This document shows positions 55,459 through 64,000 of a stretch of DNA of 64,000 nt, in pieces. A model generated the notes under the pieces. It saw only the letters and a list, made by a program, of their open reading frames with translations. It was not told the DNA's origin and did no database searches. The stretch spans positions 186,001 to 250,000 of the forward strand of contig CAJYMH010000006.1 in the NCBI GenBank assembly GCA_913776195.1, read 5' to 3'. Origin of the DNA: an uncultured Caulobacter sp. (GTDB taxonomy: Bacteria > Pseudomonadota > Alphaproteobacteria > Caulobacterales > Caulobacteraceae). A program made the position numbers and the translations under genes. Within the stretch, counting starts at the first letter, position 1. Every line of letters starts with the position of its first letter.

Positions 55459-56064
55459 ATGACGACGGAGGGGCATATGCGGCTCGTGGTCGGAATTTCC
55501 GGCGCTTCCGGCGTCGTCTATGGCCTGCGGGCGCTGGACGCCTGCCGGGAAATGGGCGTCGAAAGCCACCTTATCCTGTCCAAATCCGCGGTCCTGACCC
55601 TGAGCCAGGAAACCGGCCTGTCGCCGGCTGACGTCAACGCGCGGGCCGATGTGGTGCATAGAGTATCGGACGTCGGCGCCTCCATCGCGTCGGGCTCTTT
55701 CCAGACCGTGGGCATGATCATCGCCCCCTGCTCCGTGCGGACCATGAGCGAGATCGCCACCGGCGTGACCTCGTCCCTGCTGACCCGCGCCGCCGACGTG
55801 ACCCTGAAGGAGCGCCGCAACCTGGTGCTGATGGTGCGCGAGACGCCGCTGCACCTGGGACATCTGCGGACCCTCACCAAGCTGGCGGAGATGGGCGCGA
55901 TCATCGCCCCGCCCCTGCCGGCCTTCTACGCCAAGCCGAAAAGCATCGCCGAGATGGTCGATCAGTCGGTGGGCCGGGCGCTGGATCTGTTCGGTCTTTC
56001 CTGGAAGCCGGTGAAGCGCTGGGGCGAGGATCTGTCGCCAGTCCTCGGAGGCGGCGAGGCATGA
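55459..56064 (+). CDS. ubiX: UbiX family flavin prenyltransferase
   Basis: LVVGISGASGVVYGLRAL; MIIAPCSVRTMSEIATG; RRNLVLMVRETPLHLGHLR. Confidence 0.95.
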   Translation: MTTEGHMRLVVGISGASGVVYGLRALDACREMGVESHLILSKSAVLTLSQETGLSPADVNARADVVHRVSDVGASIASGSFQTVGMIIAPCSVRTMSEIATGVTSSLLTRAADVTLKERRNLVLMVRETPLHLGHLRTLTKLAEMGAIIAPPLPAFYAKPKSIAEMVDQSVGRALDLFGLSWKPVKRWGEDLSPVLGGGEA

Positions 56065-56507
56065 GCCTGTGGACCTGGGCCCTGGGGGCCTATGAGCGGC
56101 CGGGCGTGAGCGAGGCCTGCGTGGAGCTGCAGGACGAGCATGGGCAAAGCGTGCCCTATCTGCTGTTCGCCGCCTGGGCCGCGCTGGAGGGCCGCCGGGT
56201 CGAGGCGATCCGCGCCGTGGCTGCGGCCCGCGCCTGGGAAGCCGAGGTGGTCGCCCCGCTACGCGCCGCCCGTCGCCGGCTGAAGAGCGAGATGCCGGGT
56301 ACGGCGGACGCCTCGCGCCTGGCCCTGCGGGAGCAGGTGAAGGGCGTGGAGTTCGGAGCCGAGCGGCTGCTGATGGAAAGCCTGCAGGCCATGGCCGGCG
56401 AGCCTGGCCCGCAGCGCCCGGTCGCGGAGGCCCTGGCCGCCGCCGCCATGGCGTTCGGCGGCGCGCCCGAGGCGAAGATCACCCGCCTCGCCACGTTGCT
56501 GTCTTGA
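56061..56507 (+). CDS. TIGR02444-like (DUF2390) protein
   Basis: LWTWALGAYERPGVSEACVELQDEHGQSVPYLLFAAWAALEGR. Confidence 0.85.
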   Translation: MSLWTWALGAYERPGVSEACVELQDEHGQSVPYLLFAAWAALEGRRVEAIRAVAAARAWEAEVVAPLRAARRRLKSEMPGTADASRLALREQVKGVEFGAERLLMESLQAMAGEPGPQRPVAEALAAAAMAFGGAPEAKITRLATLLS

Positions 56508-56569
56508 GGCGCCTTTAACGAGGCGCGTGCTTTGATATTGAACCGCAGACGGCCTGTAGGGGGGCGCAC

Positions 56570-56785
56570 ATGAACGATGACGAACCGCTTCTCGACAGCG
56601 TGGTGCTGGAGAAACTGGCCGAGCTGCGCCAGGAGCACGCCGACCTGGACTCCTCCATCGAGGCGATCGAGGCCCAGCCTCTGCCGAACCAGCTGCTGAT
56701 CGCGCGGCTGAAGAAGCGCAAGCTGGCGCTGCGGGACCAGATCACGCACCTGGAAGGCTTGCTGACCCCCGATATCATCGCTTGA
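56570..56785 (+). CDS. YdcH/DUF465 family protein
   Basis: [47 protein letters not shown]. Confidence 0.9.
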   Translation: MNDDEPLLDSVVLEKLAELRQEHADLDSSIEAIEAQPLPNQLLIARLKKRKLALRDQITHLEGLLTPDIIA

Positions 56786-56876
56786 TCCGTATGGTTGCCG
56801 CCGCGCTAGCGGCGCCTATACTCCGCGCCCTTCCGGGGCCCCGTTTCCAGTGGCTCCAAAGGGGAATGAAGACGCC

Positions 56877-57365
56877 ATGAGCGCTAAGCCGCCCGTCGCC
56901 ATCATCATGGGCAGCCGCTCGGACTGGCCCACCATGAAGTGGGCCGCCGACAACCTGGACGCGCTGGGCGTGGCCTATGAGGCCAAGGTCGTCTCCGCAC
57001 ACCGCACGCCCGACCGCCTGTTCGCCTTCGCCAAGGGGGCCAAGGCCGAGGGCTTCAAGGTGATCATCGCCGGAGCCGGCGGGGCGGCGCACCTGCCGGG
57101 CATGACCGCCGCCATGACCGATCTGCCGGTGCTCGGCGTGCCGGTGGAGTCCAAGCTGCAGAACGGCCTCGATTCCCTGCTGTCCATCGTGCAGATGCCC
57201 GGCGGCGTGCCGGTGGGCGCCCTGGCCGTGGGCGTGGCGGGCGCGAAGAACGCCGGCATCCTGGCCGCGCAGATCCTGGCGATCTCGGACGAGGCCTTGG
57301 CCGGTCGTCTTTCCGCCTTCCGCAAGGCGCAGACTGACAGCGTGGCCGAGACGGTCGAGGACTGA
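56877..57365 (+). CDS. purE: 5-(carboxyamino)imidazole ribonucleotide mutase PurE
   Basis: [43 protein letters not shown]. Confidence 0.98.
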   Translation: MSAKPPVAIIMGSRSDWPTMKWAADNLDALGVAYEAKVVSAHRTPDRLFAFAKGAKAEGFKVIIAGAGGAAHLPGMTAAMTDLPVLGVPVESKLQNGLDSLLSIVQMPGGVPVGALAVGVAGAKNAGILAAQILAISDEALAGRLSAFRKAQTDSVAETVED

Positions 57366-57370
57366 TCCAA

Positions 57371-58456
57371 GTGACGACTTTTCCCCTTCCCCCGGGATCG
57401 ACCATCGGCGTCCTCGGCGGCGGGCAGCTAGGCCGCATGCTGGCCCTGGCGGCCGCGCGGCTGGGCTTCGACGTGGCGATCCTGACCCCGGACGAGGATT
57501 CCCCCGCCTCGCGCGTGGCGGCCCGCACCATCGTGGCCGAGTATGACGACCCCGCCGCGCTGAAGGCCCTGGCCGCCTTGGCGCAGGTGGTGACCACCGA
57601 GTTCGAGAACGTCCCCGCCGCCGCCCTGCGCGCCCTGGCCGAGGCCGGCATGCCTGTGGCCCCGTCCGCCGCCGCCCTCGCCGCGGCCCAGGACCGGGTG
57701 ACCGAGAAGAGCTTCCTGAACGGCGTGGGCGTGGGCACCGTGCCCTTCGCCGCCGCCGAGAGCCCCGACGCCGTAAAGGCCGCCGCCGCCGAGCTTGGCG
57801 CGCCGGTCCTGCTGAAGACCCGCCGCGACGGATATGACGGCAAGGGCCAGGCCTGGGTGGAGCACGCCACAGACAAGGCCGCCGCCGAAGCCTTCGCCGC
57901 CATCGGCGGCAAGCCCGCCATCGTCGAGGGCCGCGCCGACTTCGTGCGCGAGCTATCGGTGATCGCCGCGCGCGGCCGCGACGGCGAGATCGCCGTCTAT
58001 CCCCTGGCCGAGAACCACCACGAGAACGGCGTCCTGCGCCGCACCTCCGCCCCGGCCAAGGCCTCGGACAAACTGCGCGAGCAGGCCGAGCGCATCGCCG
58101 CCCAGATCCTGTCAGGCCTGGACTATGTGGGCGTGATGGGGGTCGAGCTGTTCGAGCTGAAGGACGGGCGGCTGCTGGTCAACGAGATCGCGCCCCGCGT
58201 CCACAACACCGGCCACTGGACCCAGGACGGTTGTGAGGTCGATCAGTTCGAGCAGCACATCCGCGCCGTGGCCGGCTGGCCCCTGGGTCCCACCCACGCC
58301 CTGGCGCATGTGGAGATGGTCAATTTGCTGGGCGAGGAGGTCCTGGCCTGGGCCAAGCTGGCCGCCGAGCCGGAAACCCGCGTGCATCTCTATGGGAAGC
58401 GCGAGGTGAAGGCTGGGCGGAAGATGGGCCACGTGAACAGGCTGCGGGGGCTCTAG
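57371..58456 (+). CDS. purK: 5-(carboxyamino)imidazole ribonucleotide synthase PurK
   Basis: PGSTIGVLGGGQLGRMLALAAARLGF; NEIAPRVHNTGHWT. Confidence 0.97.
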   Translation: MTTFPLPPGSTIGVLGGGQLGRMLALAAARLGFDVAILTPDEDSPASRVAARTIVAEYDDPAALKALAALAQVVTTEFENVPAAALRALAEAGMPVAPSAAALAAAQDRVTEKSFLNGVGVGTVPFAAAESPDAVKAAAAELGAPVLLKTRRDGYDGKGQAWVEHATDKAAAEAFAAIGGKPAIVEGRADFVRELSVIAARGRDGEIAVYPLAENHHENGVLRRTSAPAKASDKLREQAERIAAQILSGLDYVGVMGVELFELKDGRLLVNEIAPRVHNTGHWTQDGCEVDQFEQHIRAVAGWPLGPTHALAHVEMVNLLGEEVLAWAKLAAEPETRVHLYGKREVKAGRKMGHVNRLRGL

Positions 58457-59109
58457 GCCGCCCCATACCTCAAACGACCCAGCGCCGCCGCCACTTCGGC
58501 CGCCAGTTGCGACGGCTTAAGCTTGGTGGTCGCCTTCCACTTCTCGAAGGCCATGACGTTGTCGATGCGGGCGTCCAGCGACGCCGACGCCGCCTCGCGG
58601 CCGTTGGTCAGGTCGAGCGCCAGGGTCGAGATCAAGATTCCGGAGACGATGGCCCGCTTGGAATAGTGGTTTTCGTCCGTCGCCGTGTCGCCGGCCCAGC
58701 GCCAGATGGAATCGGCGCTGTCCCAGACCAGCTTCAGCGCCAGGGGCAGGTTGGTCGGAAAGGCCAGGAAACCGGCCCAGCGGCGAACAGCCTCGCGATC
58801 GGCGGCGGCCGCATCCAGACGGGCGATGACGCCGGAGCGGATACGCTCGCGAATCTTCAGGGTCGCGCCGTCCGGCAGGGCGGCCAAGGCCTGAGAATCG
58901 TGCCGCTGAGAGAGCAGAGCGGCCAAATCGCGCGCGCCGTGGGGCAGCAGCAGCTCCGCCTCGGCCGGGGAGAAGCCCGCCTCACGGGCGGCGGCGGGGA
59001 CGAGCGGGCCGCTCCAGCCCAGGCGCGGCGCCAGGGCGATCGCCGCGTCCAGAAGGCGTTGTTCGGCCCGCGCGGCCCAGTCCGTGGTGTCGGCGTCACG
59101 ATCAGTCAT
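58453..59109 (-). CDS. COQ9 family protein
   Basis: LKLVWDSADSIWRWAGDTATDENHYSKRAIVSGILISTL. Confidence 0.9.
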   Translation of the reverse strand: MTDRDADTTDWAARAEQRLLDAAIALAPRLGWSGPLVPAAAREAGFSPAEAELLLPHGARDLAALLSQRHDSQALAALPDGATLKIRERIRSGVIARLDAAAADREAVRRWAGFLAFPTNLPLALKLVWDSADSIWRWAGDTATDENHYSKRAIVSGILISTLALDLTNGREAASASLDARIDNVMAFEKWKATTKLKPSQLAAEVAAALGRLRYGAA

Positions 59110-59273
59110 GCGTGCATGATACATCGCGTTGAAACAGCCGTCGCGCATGGACAAGCAGGTAGGGTTCTGCTATTTCGCCCGCCTCACGTCGGCCGGGCCC
59201 GCCTTGCCGACCCCAATCATTATTCTTCGCGCGCCCGCATCAGGGGGCCGACCAACCGACCGGAGAGAGTCCC

Positions 59274-59507
59274 CTGGTTCAGATTTTTGTCCGCGACAAC
59301 AACGTCGATCAGGCCCTGAAGGCCCTGAAGAAGAAGATGCAGCGCGAAGGCTCGTTCCGCGAGATGAAGCGCCACGTGCATTACGAAAAGCCGTCGGAAA
59401 AGCGCGCTCGCCAAAAGGCTGAAGCCGTCCGTCGCGCGCGCAAGCTGGCCCGCAAGCGCGCCCAGCGCGAAGGCCTGATCGCCGCGCCGAAGAAGCCCTC
59501 GCGCTAA
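59274..59507 (+). CDS. rpsU: 30S ribosomal protein S21 with apparent CTG start codon
   Basis: Absent from ORF track; CTG GTT CAG ATT TTT GTC CGC = (M)[82 protein letters not shown] 6 nt upstream. Confidence 0.93.
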   Translation: MVQIFVRDNNVDQALKALKKKMQREGSFREMKRHVHYEKPSEKRARQKAEAVRRARKLARKRAQREGLIAAPKKPSR

Positions 59508-59584
59508 ATCTTCGGCGGGCCGATCGGCTCGCTAGACATCGAAAAGGCCGCGCACTCTCCGGTGCGCGGCCTTTTTGGCGTTTA

Positions 59585-59692
59585 GATCCTCCCCTTCGGG
59601 GAGGGGGACCGCGAAGCGGTGGAGGGGGTTCTGCTGAGTCAGCAAGCCCCCTCCGTCCCTTTGGGGCACCTCCCCCAGAGGGGGAGGATTGA
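59585..59692. repeat. Composite intergenic dyad element, copy B
   Basis: gatcctccccttcggggagggggaccgcgaagcggtggaggggg-ttctgctgagtcagcaa-gccccctccgtccctttggggcacctcccccagagggggaggatt. Confidence 0.7.
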
Positions 59693-59695
59693 CCT

Positions 59696-60646
59696 CTACC
59701 TCTCCGCATTCTCCATCACGAACTTCACCGCCTTGACGATCTCGTGGGCGTAGGTGCGGCCAAGCAGGGTGTTGTGGCCGGCACCTTCCACGTGGCGGAC
59801 GTAGCCGTGCTGAGACAGCTCGGCAGGGCGAGTCTGCGCCTTCTTCCAGTCCATGCGCTCGGGCGTGGGGGCGCCCGCGGTGACGGAGGCGACCGGCCAT
59901 TGCGTCGGATAGGGCGGCGCGGCCAGAGCCTGCAGCCCGGCTTCGCGCCAAGCCTCGACCTCCTTCGCGGCGGTGCGGTTGTGACGGCCGTTGGCGAAGG
60001 CCCAGCGCTTTTCCGCCGAGGCCGCCGGCGGCAGGCCGATCTTGTCGCCCAGGCGGGTGCCCTTAAGCGGTTTGTAGAGGCCGAGCGCCGCCCCCCGCGC
60101 CGCCCAGCGAGAGGCGGTGACGAACCGGTTCACGAAGGTCTGGGCTCGCTTCATCATTTCCGGCCCCGGCGAGGCGGCGTCCACCAGCACTACGCCGACG
60201 ACGCTGTCGGGGTGCGAGGCGGCGAAGAGCGGCATGCGCATACCGGCCATGGAGTGGCCGACAAGCACGAAAGGCCCCTTCTCCCCCGCCACGTTCAACA
60301 GCTTGGTCAGATCGGCCTCGATAGCCTTTCCATCGCGTACGTCGGGGCTGGGATCGGAGAAGCCCATGCCAGCGCGGTCATAGGCGCAGGAGCGGACGCC
60401 CTCGGCGGTCAGGGCTTCCTGCACCGCGCCCCAGTCAGCGGCGAAGCCGAAGGCGCCCGCCTCCAGCAGGACGGTGGGCGAGGCCGTGGACGGACCTTCG
60501 CAGACCAGGCGCATCTTGCGCCCGCCCACATCATAGAACTTGCCGCGCGGCTGGGGCGCGGCGATCGACATGGCGCCGCCGAGGGCGATCCAGGCGACGA
60601 AGGCGAGAACGAGACAGGAGACGGCGCGAACGGTGAAGCTGAGCAT
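59696..60646 (-). CDS. Alpha/beta fold hydrolase
   Basis: VLLEAGAFGFAADW; SCAYDRAGMGFSDPSP; LVGHSMAGMRMPLFA. Confidence 0.92.
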   Translation of the reverse strand: MLSFTVRAVSCLVLAFVAWIALGGAMSIAAPQPRGKFYDVGGRKMRLVCEGPSTASPTVLLEAGAFGFAADWGAVQEALTAEGVRSCAYDRAGMGFSDPSPDVRDGKAIEADLTKLLNVAGEKGPFVLVGHSMAGMRMPLFAASHPDSVVGVVLVDAASPGPEMMKRAQTFVNRFVTASRWAARGAALGLYKPLKGTRLGDKIGLPPAASAEKRWAFANGRHNRTAAKEVEAWREAGLQALAAPPYPTQWPVASVTAGAPTPERMDWKKAQTRPAELSQHGYVRHVEGAGHNTLLGRTYAHEIVKAVKFVMENAER

Positions 60647-60706
60647 GGAGCCTAGATAAGCAGGCTTACGGCTTTGGCGAATTACAAACGCGCAACGCGG
60701 CGCAGA

Positions 60707-61477
60707 TCATTCCGCCAGACGGATCACCGCGCGCGGTCGTTCACCCTTCGCAGCCGCTTTCTTGCGCACCTCGCCCTTGCGGATATGGGCCGGCCATTTG
60801 GAGACGGTGGCCATGCGCACCTTGCGCGAGACGCGGGCGGCGGCGGTGAGGGGCAGGTCGTCCGCCGTGGCGAACTGCTTGCCCATGAAGAAGGTCGGAT
60901 TGACCGGGTCGCCGTCGTTGCGGATCTCGAAATGCAGGTGCGAGCCGGTGGAGCGGCCGGAAGAGCCCACATGGCCGATGACCTGGCCCGCCTCCACCGC
61001 CGCGCCCTTGCGGACGCCCTTCGCCTTGCGGCCCAGGTGGGCGTAGAGCGAGGTGAGGCCGTCCTTGTGCGCGATCTCGATGAAGCGGCCATAGGCGGCG
61101 TCCTCGCCCGAGCGGATCACCTCGCCCGGCAAAGTGGCCAGGACCGGGGCCCCGGCGGGCGCGGCGATGTCGACGCCCTTGTGCAGGCGACCGGCCTCCT
61201 CCCATGGCAGCTGACGCATGCCGAAGGGGGAATTGACCTGCTGGCCCGGCAGGGGCGTGACGAAGCTGTAGGCGGGCGGCGGCGGGGCTGGCGCGACGAC
61301 GGGCGCGGGCGACGCGGCGACCGGCGCGGGCGCGGCGCGCGAGATGAAGGAGAATTCGTTCTCCGGGCGCGCGGCGCCGATGGCGGTCAGGGCGAACACG
61401 CCCCACAGGGCGCAGGAGCCCAGGATGGCGGCGAGGCCCATGTAAGGGACTCGTCCGTCAATGACGTCAGTGGACAA
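60707..61477 (-). CDS. M23 family metallopeptidase
   Basis: HKGVDIAAPAGAPVLATLPGEVIRSG; GSSGRSTGSHLHFEIRNDGDPVNP. Confidence 0.94.
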   Translation of the reverse strand: MSTDVIDGRVPYMGLAAILGSCALWGVFALTAIGAARPENEFSFISRAAPAPVAASPAPVVAPAPPPPAYSFVTPLPGQQVNSPFGMRQLPWEEAGRLHKGVDIAAPAGAPVLATLPGEVIRSGEDAAYGRFIEIAHKDGLTSLYAHLGRKAKGVRKGAAVEAGQVIGHVGSSGRSTGSHLHFEIRNDGDPVNPTFFMGKQFATADDLPLTAAARVSRKVRMATVSKWPAHIRKGEVRKKAAAKGERPRAVIRLAE

Positions 61478-61776
61478 TGCTTAGACCTCGTCTAGGTGTC
61501 GTGCTTTTCTTTGCGATCCGCCGAGATCAGACGGCCGCGCAACGACGTTCTTCGATGATGAAGCCCAAGAGTTAGTTAGGATTATTGGCGGGAATAGGGC
61601 TCAGCTTGGCTGTAGGAAGCCAGGAGTTCCAGGGTCATCCCCTCTCCCCATCTATGGAGAAAGGGTAGAGGTGAGGGGAAATGCTGAGATTCAACTGGCG
61701 AGACGCCGGAAGCATCCAGACCGTAGCCCCCTCACCCACCCCTCCCCCCGCAAGCGGGGGCGAGGGGAAGATTGGG

Positions 61777-63195
61777 CTAAAGCCCCTTCACGATGCCTTC
61801 GACCATCTTCTTGGCGTCGGCGAAGAGCATCATGGTGTTGTCGCGGAAGAACAGCTCGTTCTCGACGCCGGCATAACCCGACGCCATGCCGCGTTTGACG
61901 AACAGGACGGTGCGGGCCTTCTCCACGTCCAGGATCGGCATGCCGAAGATAGCGCTGGCGGGGTCGGTCTTGGCGGCCGGGTTTGTGACGTCGTTGGCGC
62001 CGATGACGAAGGCCACGTCGGCGGTGGAGAACTCGCTGTTGATGTCCTCCAGCTCGAACACCTCGTCATAGGGAACGTTGGCCTCAGCCAGGAGGACGTT
62101 CATGTGGCCGGGCATGCGGCCGGCGACGGGGTGGATGGCGTACTTCACCTCGACCCCCTCCTCCTTCAGCTTGTCGGCCATTTCGCGCAGGGCGTGCTGG
62201 GCCTGGGAGACGGCCATGCCGTAGCCTGGGACGATGATGACCTTGGAGGCGTTCTTCATGATGAAGGCCGCGTCGTCGGCGGAACCCTGTTTGACGGGGC
62301 GCGTCTCGACCTTGCCGCCCGCGGCAGCGGCAGCGGCGTCGGCGCCGAAGCCGCCCAGGATCACCGAGACGAAGCTGCGGTTCATGCCCTTGCACATGAT
62401 GTAGGACAGGATCGCGCCGGACGAGCCGACCAGGGCCCCGGTGATGATCAGGGTGGTGTTTTCGAGCGTGAAGCCCAGGGCCGCCGCCGCCCAGCCGGAA
62501 TAGCTGTTCAGCATCGACACCACGACGGGCATGTCGGCCCCGCCGATGGGGATGATCAGGGTGACGCCGATCAGCAGGCTGAGGGCGAAGATGCCCCAGA
62601 AGGCCCACTTGGCCTCGCCCCCGGTGGCGACCAGCACCACGATCAGGGCGACGACGCCGGCGGCGATGGCGATGTTCAGCAGGTGCCGGGCCGGCAGCAG
62701 GATCGGCGCGCCGCCCATGTTGCCGTTCAGCTTGGCGAAGGCGATGACCGAGCCGGTGAAGGTGATGGCGCCGATGGCCAGGCCCAGCGACAGCTCGATC
62801 AGGCTGTTGACGTGGATATGCCCGCCAGCGCCGACGATGCCGTAGGCGGCGGGGGTGTAGATGGCGGCCACGGCCACGAGGCAGGCGGCCATGCCGACCA
62901 GGGAGTGGAAGGCGGCGACCAGCTGCGGCATGGAGGTCATCGGCACCTTGCGGGCGATGACGGCCCCCACCCCGCCGCCGACGGCGACGCCGGCCACGAT
63001 CAGGCCGATGGTGATGGGATCGAGCGCGCCCTGGCTCCACAGGGTGGCCATGACCGTGAACACGGCGATGCCCATGCCCACCATGCCGTAGGTGTTGCCC
63101 TTACGGCTGGTTTCCGGGCTCGACAGGCCGCGTAGGGCCAGGATGAACAGCACCCCGGAGACGAGGTACAGGATGGCGGCGAGATTGGCGTTCAT
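61777..63195 (-). CDS. pntB: NAD(P) transhydrogenase subunit beta
   Basis: VPMTSMPQLVAAFHSLVGMAA; GYGMAVSQAQHALREMAD; HPVAGRMPGHMNVLLAEANVPYDEV. Confidence 0.97.
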   Translation of the reverse strand: MNANLAAILYLVSGVLFILALRGLSSPETSRKGNTYGMVGMGIAVFTVMATLWSQGALDPITIGLIVAGVAVGGGVGAVIARKVPMTSMPQLVAAFHSLVGMAACLVAVAAIYTPAAYGIVGAGGHIHVNSLIELSLGLAIGAITFTGSVIAFAKLNGNMGGAPILLPARHLLNIAIAAGVVALIVVLVATGGEAKWAFWGIFALSLLIGVTLIIPIGGADMPVVVSMLNSYSGWAAAALGFTLENTTLIITGALVGSSGAILSYIMCKGMNRSFVSVILGGFGADAAAAAAGGKVETRPVKQGSADDAAFIMKNASKVIIVPGYGMAVSQAQHALREMADKLKEEGVEVKYAIHPVAGRMPGHMNVLLAEANVPYDEVFELEDINSEFSTADVAFVIGANDVTNPAAKTDPASAIFGMPILDVEKARTVLFVKRGMASGYAGVENELFFRDNTMMLFADAKKMVEGIVKGL

Positions 63196-63217
63196 GTGAT
63201 GTCCCCCAGGTCCCGCT

Positions 63218-63544
63218 CTACTTCTGCTTCTTCTTGTACATGGCCAGCATCCGCTGGGTGACGAGGAAGCCCCCGAAGATGTTCACGGCGGCGAAGGCGG
63301 CGGCGACGGCGCCGGCCCCCTTTGAAATCCAGACGTTGGTCGCGGTCTCCGCATCCTGCGCGCCCGCGCCGTGGGCGGCCGCGGCCAGCAGGGCGCCGAC
63401 GATGATCACGGACGAGATGGCGTTGGTCACCGCCATGAGCGGCGTGTGCAGGGCGGGCGTGACGCTCCACACCACGTAGTAGCCAACGAAGATGGCGAGC
63501 ACGAAGATCGCCAGGCGGAAGATGGTGGGGTCGACGGCTTCCAT
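63218..63544 (-). CDS. NAD(P) transhydrogenase subunit alpha part 2
   Basis: FVGYYVVWSVTPALHTPLMAVTNAISSVIIVGAL. Confidence 0.95.
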   Translation of the reverse strand: MEAVDPTIFRLAIFVLAIFVGYYVVWSVTPALHTPLMAVTNAISSVIIVGALLAAAAHGAGAQDAETATNVWISKGAGAVAAAFAAVNIFGGFLVTQRMLAMYKKKQK

Positions 63545-63584
63545 ATCGGGCCTCCCAATTGTTCGGTGCGCGGCTCGGCCGCGA

Positions 63585-64000
63585 TCAGCTCTTGAGAGCC
63601 GGATGGACGACGGCGCCGCTCTGGCAGACCACGGCGGCCTTGAGGATCTCGTCCTCGAAGTCCGGGGCGTAGGCGCCCTCCTTGTTCAGCAGCAGGGCCG
63701 ACAAGGAGACCAGATTGCGCGAGTAGAGCGCCGAAGCATCGGCGGCGATGCGGCCTGGCAGGTTGGCGATGCCGACGATCTTGGCCCCGTTGGGCGTCTC
63801 GACGATCTCGCCCAGCTTGGCGCCCTCGACATTGCCGCCCTGCTCGATGGCCAGGTCAATCAGCACCGAACCGGGGCGCATCGAGGCGACCTGGGCTGCG
63901 GTGACGAGACGCGGCGCGGGGCGGCCCGGGATCAGGGCCGTGGTGATGACGATGTCCTGCTTGGCGATGTGGCCGGAGACCAGCTCGGCCTGCTTGGCCT
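63585..64000 (-). CDS. pntA: NAD(P) transhydrogenase subunit alpha part 1, truncated by window edge
   Basis: AKQDIVITTALIPGRPAPRLVTAAQVASMRPGSVLIDLAIEQGGNVEGAK. Confidence 0.95.
   Translation of the reverse strand, partial: AKQAELVSGHIAKQDIVITTALIPGRPAPRLVTAAQVASMRPGSVLIDLAIEQGGNVEGAKLGEIVETPNGAKIVGIANLPGRIAADASALYSRNLVSLSALLLNKEGAYAPDFEDEILKAAVVCQSGAVVHPALKS

Noticed and set aside
61681-63135. 484-aa plus-strand ORF opposite pntB
   Set aside because: Shadow ORF; pntB on the minus strand is unambiguous

Overview
GC-rich alphaproteobacterial chromosome window; gene content and order point to Caulobacterales (inference from synteny, no search was run). It is mostly core genome: mutL, groESL with a CIRCE-like operator, folP, ftsH, tilS, cpoB-pal-tolBARQ-ybgC, ruvBAC, yebC, a zapA/5-FCL interval with a probable 6S RNA, gap-pgk-fba, bfr-bfd, thiE, efp, rpmE, trcR, purEK, rpsU and pntAB. 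No transposase, prophage, CRISPR array, tRNA or rRNA was recognised. The best accessory candidate is at 38.4-42.2 kb: an NrsF-type anti-sigma factor, an ECF sigma factor, an XRE regulator, and a bufferin-like RiPP operon (DUF2282 precursor, DUF692/MNIO enzyme, DUF2063 partner). Matching TGTAAC-N16/17-CGRACTA promoter-like sites lie upstream of all three transcription units. Other notable observations are: rpsU with no ATG/GTG/TTG start and an apparent CTG start; an in-frame amber codon splitting a MerR/TipAS regulator; an 11-codon aromatic-rich leader ORF with competing hairpins upstream of a phytanoyl-CoA-dioxygenase-like gene; a compact SEDS-like protein between ybgC and ruvB; a 12-bp perfect inverted repeat over the start of a glycerophosphodiester phosphodiesterase gene; and composite intergenic dyad repeats.
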